Shown: positions 1-6,478 of the stretch, in pieces
Numbering within the stretch: the first letter of the stretch is position 1
Layout: each line of letters begins with the position of its first letter
Source of the DNA: Ch71 sp050945695
GTDB lineage: Bacteria; Chloroflexota; Anaerolineae; DRVO01
Length of the DNA stretch: 10,547 nt
Assembly: GCA_050945695.1 (NCBI GenBank)
Contig: JBMNTK010000143.1
Span: 1 to 10,547 of the forward strand
Direction: 5' to 3'
The notes under the pieces: generated by a model
Databases searched by the model: none
What the model was told of the DNA's origin: nothing
What the model saw: only the letters and a program-made list of their open reading frames with translations
Position numbers and translations under genes: made by a program

Positions 1-1446
1 CACAGGCTCGATGCTGCCCTGGGCGTCAGTCTTGACGATGATGTTGAGTTCCTCGGTCTCGCCAGCCTGCAGCCGGCCCAGCAAGTCCTCCAGAGTGACC
101 GCGCGCCGCTCACGCTGAGCAGTCTGGGCAGCCTCGACTCGATCGGCCACCAGCTCCTTGGCCTCCCGGTCGGACTCCACCACCCGGAAGATGTTGCCAG
201 CAGCCGGCACATCGCTGAGGCCCATCACCTGCACGGGCGTGGACGGAGGAGCGGTCTCCACCTGCCGACCGTTCTCATCGAACATGGCCCGCACACGGCC
301 CCAGATGGTCCCGACGACCACCACGTCTCCGCGGCGAAGGGTGCCGTTCTGCACCAGCAGGGTCGCCAAGGGCCCGCGCGAGCGGTCCACGGTGGACTCG
401 ATGACGGTGCCGGCGGCCCTGGTATCCGGGTTGGCCCGGCAGTCGAGGTCTTCAGCCTGGAGGGTGATGGCCTCGAGCAGCTCTTCGATGCCCTCAGCCC
501 GCAGCGCCGATACCTCCACCAGGAGGGTATCCCCACCCCACTCGTCGGGCGTCAGCCCCAGTTCGGCCAGTTGCTGCTTGACCCGCTCTGGGTTGGCACC
601 GGGCAGATCCACCTTATTGAGCGCCACGACGATGGGTACCTGAGCGGCCCGGGCGTGGTCTATAGCCTCTCGCGTCTGAGGCATCACGCCGTCATCCGCC
701 GCCACCACCAGCACGGCCACGTCCGTTGCCTGGGCCCCGCGCGCACGCATGGCCGTGAAGGCCTCGTGGCCGGGCGTGTCAATGAAGGTGATCTTGCCGT
801 CGCCGTACTCGACCTGATAGGCACCGATCCGCTGGGTGATGCCACCCGCCTCGGAGGCTACCACGTTGCTCTTGCGGATAGCATCGAGAAGCGTCGTCTT
901 GCCGTGGTCCACGTGCCCCAGGACGGTGACGATAGGCGGGCGCGGCTGAAGGTCGGCTTCCGCCTCGCCGGCATAGAAGTCAAACTTGGTGCTCTTGGGG
1001 CGCGCCGGGGCCTGAGCTTCGGCGGCCTCCTCCTCTTCCGGCTCCTCTTCCCGCACCTCAAAGCCCATCTCTGCCGCCACCACAGCAGCGGTATCGAAGT
1101 CAATGGGCTGATTGATGTTGGCAAGGACGCCATTGGCCATCAGGACCTTGATGACGTCAATCGGGCTGGCCGAAAGAAGGCTTGCCAGGTCCCGCACCGT
1201 GAGGCTGTCCGGGATCACTACCTGGGGGGCGGAGCTTTCTGCCTGGGCCGGTCGTTGCTGCTCCGGTCGTCGCCCGCGAGAACGCCGCCGCGGGCGTCCC
1301 TTGACTCGGTCCTCCTCGTCGGGGTGGCCGCTATCTATGGCATCGGCCGCGCGCCCCAGGCGCGGGGAAGCGCTCAGCCCCCGGCTCCGATTGGGCCCGC
1401 CCAGTGATAGTCCGTTAGTGTACTTCCTGATCTCCGGTTTCCTCAT
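1..1446 (-). CDS. infB: Translation initiation factor IF-2, C-terminal part cut off by window edge
   Basis: IF-2 is the GTPase that places initiator fMet-tRNA on the 30S subunit and promotes 50S joining. In view are 482 codons from an ATG at 1446. GGAGG lies at 1453-1457, six bases before the ATG; the nearby ATG at 1450 is out of frame and soon meets a stop. After a short basic N-terminal region comes an IF2-N-like segment (about residues 75-130, around SLTVRDLA) and an acidic linker. The GTPase domain shows G1 GHVDHGKT at 177-184, switch I GGITQRIGAY at 201-210, G3 DTPGHE at 223-228 and G4 NKVD at 277-280. The visible end, TDAQGSIEPV, matches the start of the later IF-2 domains. The N-terminal region is short, as in many non-enterobacterial IF-2 proteins. 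Switch I has Arg where many IF-2 proteins have His. The gene is last in view of the nusA-ylxR-infB operon, 38 bp after ylxR. Confidence 0.97.
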   Translation of the reverse strand, partial: MRKPEIRKYTNGLSLGGPNRSRGLSASPRLGRAADAIDSGHPDEEDRVKGRPRRRSRGRRPEQQRPAQAESSAPQVVIPDSLTVRDLASLLSASPIDVIKVLMANGVLANINQPIDFDTAAVVAAEMGFEVREEEPEEEEAAEAQAPARPKSTKFDFYAGEAEADLQPRPPIVTVLGHVDHGKTTLLDAIRKSNVVASEAGGITQRIGAYQVEYGDGKITFIDTPGHEAFTAMRARGAQATDVAVLVVAADDGVMPQTREAIDHARAAQVPIVVALNKVDLPGANPERVKQQLAELGLTPDEWGGDTLLVEVSALRAEGIEELLEAITLQAEDLDCRANPDTRAAGTVIESTVDRSRGPLATLLVQNGTLRRGDVVVVGTIWGRVRAMFDENGRQVETAPPSTPVQVMGLSDVPAAGNIFRVVESDREAKELVADRVEAAQTAQRERRAVTLEDLLGRLQAGETEELNIIVKTDAQGSIEPV

Positions 1447-1452
1447 ACATAT

Positions 1453-1457
1453 CCTCC
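1453..1457 (-). promoter_or_regulatory. Ribosome binding site of infB
   Basis: GGAGG on the minus strand, six bases upstream of the ATG at 1446. It favours this start over the overlapping ATG at 1450, whose frame closes after about eleven codons. Confidence 0.8.
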
Positions 1458-1484
1458 GACAACGCCACTAGAAGCGGCAACAGG

Positions 1485-1793
1485 CTATTCGTCATCCCGG
1501 CTGAGGGCGGAGGATCTCTCGGAAGCGAGTCCCTTCAGCTCTTCTACTAGCGCCGTCCAGTCGGCCTCCCCCAAACCGACCTGCAGCGCACGCGATATGG
1601 CCTCGCGGGCGCGCTTACCCGCAAAGCAGTCTTGGCGCACGCACAGATATGCCCCCCTGCCCGACACCTTCCCGCGAGGGTCCAGGACCACCCGCCCTTC
1701 CGGGGTCCGTACGACCCTCATCAGGCTTCTCTTGGGCAGCACCGATCGGCATACTACGCACGTCCGCTGCGGCGCTCTCCTCTTGCGCTCCAT
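1485..1793 (-). CDS. rnpM: YlxR/RnpM family RNA-binding protein (DUF448)
   Basis: This is a small basic protein of 102 residues from the ATG at 1793. The open frame extends upstream to 1880, but that part overlaps nusA and has no family-like sequence, whereas MERKRRAPQRTC is a typical family start. The DUF448 signatures are RTCVVCR at residues 10-16 and GRGAYLC at 45-51. Four cysteines (12, 15, 51, 56) are spaced so that they might bind a metal, which is inference only. YlxR is a nucleic-acid-binding protein usually encoded between nusA and infB; in Bacillus it was reported to bind and modulate RNase P, hence the name RnpM. The gene starts 19 bp after the nusA stop and has only a weak GGTGG-like ribosome site, so translational coupling to nusA is likely. 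The acidic C-terminal tail (about residues 70-102) is variable in the family. Confidence 0.93.
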   Translation of the reverse strand: MERKRRAPQRTCVVCRSVLPKRSLMRVVRTPEGRVVLDPRGKVSGRGAYLCVRQDCFAGKRAREAISRALQVGLGEADWTALVEELKGLASERSSALSRDDE

Positions 1794-1812
1794 GCTTCCG
1801 CCACCCGGGCCA

Positions 1813-3045
1813 TCAGCCCTCGCCAAATGGGGACTCCTCTTCGTCCCCCTGCTCGGCCCCCGCAGACTGCCCAGCATCAACGTCGTCTAGCCCGGGCTCC
1901 TCCTCAGTGCGGCGTCGAACGGGTGTCCCCCGCAATAGAGCCTCGGCAGCGCGGAGTAGATCCTCCTCTGACTCCGGCTCCTCCTCAAGGCCGATAGAGC
2001 GGAAGGCCTCGACTGCCGCCGTGGAGGCGGGTTTTATGTCGATTCGCCAGCCCGTCAACCGAGCAGCCAGGCGGGCGTTCTGCCCTTCCTTGCCGATAGC
2101 CAGCGACAACTGCCGATCCGGCACGATTACCGTAGCCGTCCGGCCGTCCTCGCGCTCCTCCAGGAGCACATTGAGAACCTTGGCCGGGCTGAGCGCATTG
2201 GCGATGAAGGTAGCTGAGTCTGGGCTCCACTCGATGACGTCAATCTTCTCACCGCCCAGCTCGTTGACGATGCTCTGGATGCGCATCCCTCGCATACCCA
2301 CACAGCAGCCCACCGGGTCCACGCCGGCCTGGGTAGCGGCTACGGCAACCTTCGATCGGCTGCCGGCCTCGCGAGCGATGGCCTTGATCTCAACCGCTCC
2401 GCTGTGAATCTCCGGGACCTCCAGCTCCAGCAGGCGCCGCAGCATGTCCTTGTGAGCCCTAGAGACGATGATCTCCGGCCCTCGGCTGGTGTCCTTCACC
2501 CCCACGACGTAGACGCGCACGCGGTTGTGCGGGCGCAGGTGCTCACCCTTGATCTGCTCCGACGGAGGCATGATCGCCTCAGCCCGACCGAGGTTCAGGG
2601 TTATTCCGTGGGGTCCCACGCTCTGGACGGTGGCGCTGGCAATCTCGTTCTTGCGATCGGCGAACTCATCGTACAGCGCACTGCGCTCGGCCTCGCGTAT
2701 GCGCTGCATGATGACTTGCTTAGCCGTCTGCGCCGCAATCCGTCCGAAGTCCTTGGGGGTCGTCTCTTCTTCGACGACGTCCCCAATGACCGCATCCCGC
2801 TTGATCTTGCGAGCCGCCTCGAGAGAGATCTCCGCTTCCGGGTTCTCTACCTCCGCCACCACCCTCTTGGCGGTATAGACGTGAGCTTGCCCCGTCTCTG
2901 GGTCAATCCAAGCCCGGACCTCGCCCCCATGGTCCTTCTTGTAAGCGGAGACCAGGGCGGCTCCAATGGCGTCAATGATCACCTCGCGCGGAAGCTGCCG
3001 CTCCGCGCAGAGCTCGTTTATCGCCAGCATGAACTCGCTTTTCAT
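1813..3045 (-). CDS. nusA: Transcription termination/antitermination protein NusA
   Basis: NusA binds RNA polymerase and nascent RNA and modulates pausing, termination and antitermination. The protein has 410 residues from the ATG at 3045. The N-terminal polymerase-binding domain covers about 1-127, with the typical AALVSAYKKD at 29-38. The S1 domain is about 133-200, including IVSRAH at 193-198. KH1 is around 205-280 with the GMRG loop at 250-253, and KH2 around 282-345 with GKEGQNARLA at 318-327. There are no enterobacterial-type C-terminal acidic repeat domains; instead an acidic tail runs from about 354 to 410. The start is not certain: GGAGGG at 3057-3062 is 11 bases away, and in-frame GTG (3054) and TTG (3069) codons lie upstream, but MKSEFMLAINELC fits family N-termini. 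This is the first gene of the operon. Its promoter is at 3132-3160, and rimP, often found upstream, is absent here. Confidence 0.96.
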   Translation of the reverse strand: MKSEFMLAINELCAERQLPREVIIDAIGAALVSAYKKDHGGEVRAWIDPETGQAHVYTAKRVVAEVENPEAEISLEAARKIKRDAVIGDVVEEETTPKDFGRIAAQTAKQVIMQRIREAERSALYDEFADRKNEIASATVQSVGPHGITLNLGRAEAIMPPSEQIKGEHLRPHNRVRVYVVGVKDTSRGPEIIVSRAHKDMLRRLLELEVPEIHSGAVEIKAIAREAGSRSKVAVAATQAGVDPVGCCVGMRGMRIQSIVNELGGEKIDVIEWSPDSATFIANALSPAKVLNVLLEEREDGRTATVIVPDRQLSLAIGKEGQNARLAARLTGWRIDIKPASTAAVEAFRSIGLEEEPESEEDLLRAAEALLRGTPVRRRTEEEPGLDDVDAGQSAGAEQGDEEESPFGEG

Positions 3046-3085
3046 TTTCCGCACTGCCCTCCGATGCAAACACCCCTACAACAGA

Positions 3086-3109
3086 AGAAGTGGGTTGAGG
3101 CCCACTTCT
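3086..3109 (-). promoter_or_regulatory. Hairpin in the nusA leader, possible attenuator
   Basis: A perfect inverted repeat lies between the predicted transcription start (near 3125) and the nusA start. The arms GAAGTGGG and CCCACTTC enclose a six-base loop, and one further A-T pair gives a 9-bp stem. On the transcribed strand it is followed by TTCTGTTGT, a weak U-rich run. It could be a terminator-like attenuator or a NusA-responsive element, but the tail is poorer than in a strong intrinsic terminator and the role is inference. Confidence 0.5.
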
Positions 3110-3131
3110 CGGACGATCCTATACAGGAGCC

Positions 3132-3160
3132 ATTATAACATACCAACTACCCTGCTGCAA
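3132..3160 (-). promoter_or_regulatory. Sigma70-type promoter of the nusA operon
   Basis: On the minus strand, TTGCAG (3155-3160) is followed by exactly 17 bases and then a perfect TATAAT (3132-3137). The bases TGT directly before the -10 box make it an extended -10 as well. Transcription would begin near 3125, leaving a leader of about 80 bases before nusA. It lies just downstream of the ferredoxin terminator, so nusA appears to be transcribed on its own. Confidence 0.8.
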
Positions 3161-3252
3161 AGGCCTTCCCGGGCTTGCCGAGGCCTCTCGCGGTTCGGTT
3201 CCAGGAGACTACCCTAGCGGGGCTGCTCCGCCTCGTCAAGGTGTCCCCGGGG

Positions 3253-3289
3253 ACAGAAAACGGGCCCGCAGGTGGCCTGCCGGACCCGT
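3253..3289 (-). terminator. Intrinsic terminator after the ferredoxin gene
   Basis: The minus-strand transcript folds into a GC-rich stem. The arm at 3276-3288 pairs with 3261-3272 through one bulged G and one G-U pair, closing a three-base loop, and TTTTC follows. It lies about 50 bp after the ferredoxin stop and separates that gene from the nusA promoter. Confidence 0.85.
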
Positions 3290-3339
3290 CCCTGTAGCGC
3301 GGACGGGCGCGCGGCCCGAACGCGCCTGCTCAAAGCCGC

Positions 3340-3549
3340 CTAGGGGTAGATCTGGTTCCCCTCGTCGTCGGACAGGATGATGCAGTCCACCGGGCAGCTC
3401 TCGGCTGCTTCGCGGATAGTGTCCTCATCAGCACCGTTGGGGTCTATGACCGTGGAAAGCCCCTCGTCGTCCAGCTCGAAAACCTCAGGGGCGATATCGG
3501 TGCAATTGCCGCAGCCGATGCACTCGTCACGCTCGATCCTAATCTTCAT
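3340..3549 (-). CDS. Monocluster [4Fe-4S] ferredoxin
   Basis: A small acidic electron carrier of 69 residues. The cluster motif CIGCGNC places cysteines at 10, 13 and 16, and the fourth ligand is Cys52 in CPVDC. The second-cluster ligands of the 2[4Fe-4S] type are lost: Ala20-Pro21 stands where a Cys-Pro would be. The protein is therefore a single-cluster ferredoxin like those of Thermotoga and Desulfovibrio. An extra Cys56 remains. The start is well set by GGAGG at 3557-3561, seven bases before the ATG. The gene is a single-gene unit with its own likely promoter and a strong terminator. It could serve the AOR-family enzyme encoded 1 kb away on the opposite strand, or other redox enzymes; the sequence does not decide this. 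Confidence 0.95.
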   Translation of the reverse strand: MKIRIERDECIGCGNCTDIAPEVFELDDEGLSTVIDPNGADEDTIREAAESCPVDCIILSDDEGNQIYP

Positions 3550-3632
3550 TGTGCAGCCTCCATGGCGCAGGTAGGCAGTCGCCGAACTGCCCGGGTTTCA
3601 CTGAGTCCACAGCTTGCCGTGTGGCCGCAGCA

Positions 3633-3661
3633 ATAGTAGCCAAGTGACACCGGATCATCAA
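3633..3661 (-). promoter_or_regulatory. Likely sigma70 promoter of the ferredoxin gene
   Basis: On the minus strand, TTGATG (3656-3661) and TACTAT (3633-3638) are separated by 17 bases. Each box matches the consensus at four of six positions. Position and spacing fit the ferredoxin gene, about 85 bp downstream. Confidence 0.5.
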
Positions 3662-3669
3662 GTTTCGCA

Positions 3670-3711
3670 CGTGAGGGGTGACGGGTGACACGTGACGCGT
3701 GATGCGTGACC
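3670..3711. repeat. Heptamer tandem repeat, six copies, consensus CGTGACG
   Basis: Six consecutive 7-base units read CGTGAGG, GGTGACG, GGTGACA, CGTGACG, CGTGATG and CGTGACC on the plus strand. The GTGA core is invariant. The array starts just upstream of the ferredoxin -35 box and lies in the divergent gap between the ferredoxin and SRPBCC genes. No spacers are present, so it is not a CRISPR. It may be a slippage-derived repeat or a set of protein binding sites. Confidence 0.85.
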
Positions 3712-3718
3712 CCCGGCC

Positions 3719-3758
3719 GGACGCCCTCTCCCGTAGGGGCGGACGACTCCGTCCGCCC
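3719..3758 (+). repeat. Dispersed palindromic repeat, copy 1
   Basis: The unit begins GGACGCCCT, has five variable bases, then GTAGGGGC leading into a hairpin whose arms GGGCGGAC (3737-3744) and GTCCGCCC (3751-3758) enclose the loop GACTCC. The 26-base core at 3733-3758 matches the opposite strand of 10392-10417 at 25 positions, differing only in the loop. Degenerate similarity seems to continue downstream to a GCCCCCTA near 3792. It resembles a REP-like intergenic element. Confidence 0.85.
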
Positions 3759-3853
3759 TCTGGAGCAGGGCGACCTCCCTGAAGGCCCCCTAGCCCCGAA
3801 TTCCGATCGAGGGCTCAGTAGCGCTCGAGATGACACGGTTGGCCCCCGCCGGC

Positions 3854-3868
3854 GCGCCCCGGGGGCGC
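3854..3868. repeat. GC-rich palindrome
   Basis: GCGCCCC and GGGGCGC flank one central G, giving a perfect 7-bp inverted repeat. It lies 28 bp upstream of the -35 box of the SRPBCC gene. It may be a binding site or part of the surrounding repeat-rich gap; no role can be assigned. Confidence 0.4.
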
Positions 3869-3895
3869 TCCCGAATCACCCCGGCGAGAACCCCT

Positions 3896-3923
3896 TTGAA
3901 CCATCCTGCCAATATGCTATAGT
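3896..3923 (+). promoter_or_regulatory. Promoter of the SRPBCC gene
   Basis: TTGAAC (3896-3901) and TATAGT (3918-3923) are 16 bases apart, and TGC directly before the -10 box makes it an extended -10. The gene starts about 42 bp after the predicted transcription start. Confidence 0.7.
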
Positions 3924-3971
3924 ACGCTCAGCGAGTCGCAGGGCTACATGAGCGAAGCAGGAGGTGGGACG

Positions 3972-4385
3972 ATGGCTGCAGCCCAACATGAGGTGGTGAT
4001 CAACGCGCCACCTAGCCGAGTCTGGTCGCTACTGGGCGACGTGCGCACCTGGGAGTCCTGGAACCCTAAGGTCAAGGGGGGCCGGATGCTCGAGGGGGAT
4101 GAGTTCTACCCGGGGGCGACGTTCCAGTACACGTGCGACGGCAAGCCCAGCGTAGGCACCATCACCCAGGTCGAGCGCCTCAAGACCCTCGCTTGGCGCA
4201 GCGGGAACTGCCGCCAGTCATTCCGTCTGGAAGCTGACGGCGACAAGACCCGCGTCATCAGCAGTGCCGAGATCGGGGGATTCATGGCTTCGCTCCGCAA
4301 GTCCAAGAGCGAGCAAGAGGCAGCCGACCTGTGCCAGGGGTGGCTGGCCGGGCTGAAGCAGGGCGCTGAGAAAGCCAACAGCTAA
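3972..4385 (+). CDS. SRPBCC-fold (START/polyketide cyclase-like) protein
   Basis: A soluble protein of 137 residues. The start ATG at 3972 is preceded six bases earlier by AGGAGGT (3959-3965); the in-frame ATG at 3948 lies before this site and is less likely. The opening EVVINAPPSRVWSLL followed by a WESWNP segment is the usual first strand and helix pair of SRPBCC proteins. The rest alternates strands (FQYTCDGK, GTITQVE, TLAWRSG, TRVISSAEI) and ends in a long helix around EQEAADLCQGWLAGLKQGAEKA, as expected for the helix-grip fold. Such proteins bind hydrophobic ligands in a deep pocket, and the family includes cyclases, coenzyme A-linked enzymes and lipid carriers, so the substrate cannot be named. 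No signal peptide or membrane segment is seen. It precedes the AOR gene on the same strand by 136 bp, but a link is unproven. Confidence 0.85.
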   Translation: MAAAQHEVVINAPPSRVWSLLGDVRTWESWNPKVKGGRMLEGDEFYPGATFQYTCDGKPSVGTITQVERLKTLAWRSGNCRQSFRLEADGDKTRVISSAEIGGFMASLRKSKSEQEAADLCQGWLAGLKQGAEKANS

Positions 4386-4405
4386 CGCAGTGCCCAGCGG
4401 ATACA

Positions 4406-4420
4406 TGGGAACGGTTCCCA
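4406..4420. promoter_or_regulatory. Perfect 15-bp palindrome, candidate operator before the AOR gene
   Basis: TGGGAACGGTTCCCA is a 7-bp inverted repeat around a central G in the 136-bp gap between the SRPBCC and AOR genes. Its short symmetric form is typical of repressor or activator sites. A second imperfect GC-rich hairpin (GGGCCGG and CCGGCCC arms, about 4428-4449) follows without a T-run. I found no convincing -10/-35 pair for the AOR gene. Confidence 0.45.
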
Positions 4421-4508
4421 ACGGGCTGGGCCGGTATCGTGCCCGGCCCTGGGTTGGCGGCTAAGCCGTTCCCTTCGCTCTCATTCTGGCGATCCCCGGG
4501 AATCTAGC

Positions 4509-4517
4509 GAGGAGGAG
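4509..4517 (+). promoter_or_regulatory. Ribosome binding site of the AOR gene
   Basis: GAGGAGGAG is placed so that its GGAGG (4511-4515) is six bases before the GTG start at 4522. This strong site supports the GTG as the true start. Confidence 0.8.
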
Positions 4518-4521
4518 CACT

Positions 4522-6426
4522 GTGCCGTACGGATATGCCGGTCGGATCCTGCATGTCAACCTAACCGATGGCAGTCTCGAGGTTGAGCAGCCCGACGAGC
4601 AGTTCTACCGAACCTACATGGGCGGCAGCGCCCTGGCCATGCACTACATTCTCAACGAGGTCCCGGCTGGGATAGACCCGCTGGGCCCTGAGAACGTCCT
4701 TGTAGTCTCGATCGGTGTCATGACCGGAGCCCCCATCAGCGGCCAGAGCCGGGTCATGGTCAATGCCAAGAGCCCGCTCACTGGCGGCATCGGGGATGCC
4801 CAGGGCGGCGGCTTCTGGCCGGCAGAACTGAAGCGCGCAGGCTTCGATGCCATCGTGATCCGCGGCCAGTCGCCTAAGCCGGTCTACCTGTGGCTTCACG
4901 ATGGAGAGGCCGAGCTGCGCGACGCCTCCCACATCTGGGGCATGGTTACCGGTGACGCCGAACAGACTCTGCGCGAGGAACTCGGCGACCGCAAGGTCGA
5001 GGTGCTGCAGATCGGGCCCGGCGGCGAGAACTTGGTCCGGTTCGCAGCCGTCATGAACATGAGCAACCGGGCCGCCGGCCGCACGGGTATGGGCGCCGTC
5101 ATGGGCTCCAAGAAGCTCAAGGCCATCGCCGTCCGCGGCACCGGTCGTCCAGCCATCTACGATCAGAAGGCCCTCACCCAGCTGGCCCGCTGGGGCGTCG
5201 AGCACGTGGACAACATGGGCGGCACCGCAGTGCATGGGACCGCCTTCGGCGTGCCCGGCCAGCAGGCGTCTGGCGGTCTGCCCACCCGCAACTGGTCCAG
5301 CGGCGTCTTCGAGCACTTCGAGAACCTCAGCGGCGAGACCATGTCCAAGACCATCCTCAAGGAAAGGGACACCTGCTACGCCTGCGCCGTCCGCTGCAAA
5401 CGCGTGGTGGAGATTCACGAGGATCGCTGGGACGTGGACCCTTACTACGGCGGGCCCGAGTATGAGACGGTGGCGACCCTGGGGAGCTACTGCGGTATTG
5501 GCGACCTCTCTGCCGTGTCCAAGGGTAACGAGCTCTGCAACAAGTACGGGCTGGACACCATCTCGGCCGGGGCCACCGTAGCCTTCGCCATGGACTGCTT
5601 CGAGCACGGCCTGCTCACGTTGGAGGACACCGGCGGCCTGGACCTGCGCTTCGGGAACGCCGAGGCTATGGTCAAGCTCATCGAGATGATCGGCCGGCGC
5701 GAGGGAATCGGTGACCTGCTGGCGGAGGGTAGTGCCCGCGCCGCCGAGAAGATCGGTAAACGGGCTGAGCGCTTCGTCGTCGCGGTGAAGAAGCAGGAGC
5801 TGCCGGCACACATGCCGGAGGTCAAGCGCTCCTTGGCGACCATCTACGCTGCCAACCCCTTCGGCGCCGACCACATGTCTCACGAGCACGATCCCTCTTA
5901 CTCCCCCGGGGCTTCACCGGAGAGCCTGAGCCGCCTAGCCAGCATGGATCTGCTCAACCCGAGGGACCCTCTGACCCTCGACGAGGAGAAGGTCCGCTTC
6001 GCTTACTACACCCAGTGCATGTACAGCACGCTGGACACCGTGGGCACCTGCCAGTTCGTCTGGGGGCCAGCGTGGCAGCTCTACAGCCCGTCTCAGCTGG
6101 TCGAAGCCATGCGCGCCATCACCGGTTGGGACGTGACCCTGTTCGAGCTCATGAAGGTGGGCGAGCGCCGGCTCCACATGCTCAGGGCCTTCAACACCCG
6201 GGAAGGCCTCACCCGCAAGGACGACTGGCTGCCCCCGCGCTGCTTCGAGCCCAAGAAGGGCGGCGCATCTGATGGCTATGCCATCAGCGAAGAGGAGCTG
6301 AACCGGTCGCTCGACTGGTATTACCAGATCGCCGGCCTGGACGAGGAAGGCCGCAGCACCCGCGCCAAGCTGCTCGAACTGGGCCTGGGCTGGGTAGCGG
6401 ACAAGCTGTACGAAGTCGCAGACTAG
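4522..6426 (+). CDS. Aldehyde:ferredoxin oxidoreductase family enzyme (tungsto-bispterin, [4Fe-4S])
   Basis: A cytoplasmic 634-residue AOR-family enzyme starting at GTG. Family members oxidise aldehydes to carboxylic acids, or reduce acids in reverse, with a tungsten bis-pyranopterin cofactor and one [4Fe-4S] cluster, usually passing electrons to ferredoxin. The N-terminal domain (about 1-207) opens with YAGRILHVNLTDG and includes SGQSRVMVNAKSPLTGG and the AGRTGMGAVMGSKKLKA segment, both typical of pterin binding. Cluster ligands are Cys285, Cys288 and Cys292 (CYACAVRC) and Cys510. The two pterin motifs, DxxGLD and DxxGLC in Pyrococcus AOR, appear here as NKYGLD (340-345, Asn for Asp) and DTVGTC (505-510). 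A GPEYETV segment and a GADHMSHEHD segment match the region of the family's Glu and His near the active site. The length is close to the usual 600-650. Sequence does not reveal the substrate, and some relatives are not aldehyde oxidases. No MoaD-like or maturation gene is adjacent. Confidence 0.93.
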   Translation: MPYGYAGRILHVNLTDGSLEVEQPDEQFYRTYMGGSALAMHYILNEVPAGIDPLGPENVLVVSIGVMTGAPISGQSRVMVNAKSPLTGGIGDAQGGGFWPAELKRAGFDAIVIRGQSPKPVYLWLHDGEAELRDASHIWGMVTGDAEQTLREELGDRKVEVLQIGPGGENLVRFAAVMNMSNRAAGRTGMGAVMGSKKLKAIAVRGTGRPAIYDQKALTQLARWGVEHVDNMGGTAVHGTAFGVPGQQASGGLPTRNWSSGVFEHFENLSGETMSKTILKERDTCYACAVRCKRVVEIHEDRWDVDPYYGGPEYETVATLGSYCGIGDLSAVSKGNELCNKYGLDTISAGATVAFAMDCFEHGLLTLEDTGGLDLRFGNAEAMVKLIEMIGRREGIGDLLAEGSARAAEKIGKRAERFVVAVKKQELPAHMPEVKRSLATIYAANPFGADHMSHEHDPSYSPGASPESLSRLASMDLLNPRDPLTLDEEKVRFAYYTQCMYSTLDTVGTCQFVWGPAWQLYSPSQLVEAMRAITGWDVTLFELMKVGERRLHMLRAFNTREGLTRKDDWLPPRCFEPKKGGASDGYAISEEELNRSLDWYYQIAGLDEEGRSTRAKLLELGLGWVADKLYEVAD

Positions 6427-6443
6427 CTCAGAGCTAGCTAGGG

Positions 6444-6478
6444 AAGAGGCGGGGCAATCGCCCCGCCTCTTTGCTTTC
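6444..6478 (+). terminator. Intrinsic terminator of the AOR gene, between convergent genes
   Basis: A perfect 12-bp stem with arms AAGAGGCGGGGC and GCCCCGCCTCTT and loop AATC is followed by TTGCTTT on the plus strand. It starts 17 bp after the AOR stop, and its T-run touches the stop codon of the convergent permease gene. On the minus strand the tail (CCCTAGC) is not U-rich, so it should work mainly for the AOR transcript. Confidence 0.9.

Noticed and set aside
571..1407. 278-residue plus-strand frame across infB
   Set aside because: The opposite strand encodes clear IF-2 GTPase motifs; this frame shows no recognisable family.
2404..3138. 244-residue plus-strand frame across nusA
   Set aside because: It is antisense to conserved NusA S1 and KH domains and runs through the nusA promoter.
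3670..3711. Possible CRISPR array
   Set aside because: The repeats are only 7 bases long with no spacers, and no cas gene is in view.
3706..3951. 81-residue plus-strand frame in the gap before the SRPBCC gene
   Set aside because: It runs through the heptamer array, the hairpin repeat and the SRPBCC promoter, and has no ribosome site.
4561..5889. 442-residue open frame on the minus strand
   Set aside because: It is antisense to the AOR gene, a product of high GC content, with repetitive low-information sequence and no ribosome site.
6427..6442. CTAG-rich palindromes (GAGCTAGCTAG) before the AOR terminator
   Set aside because: They are very short and lie between a stop codon and a terminator; chance is a sufficient explanation.
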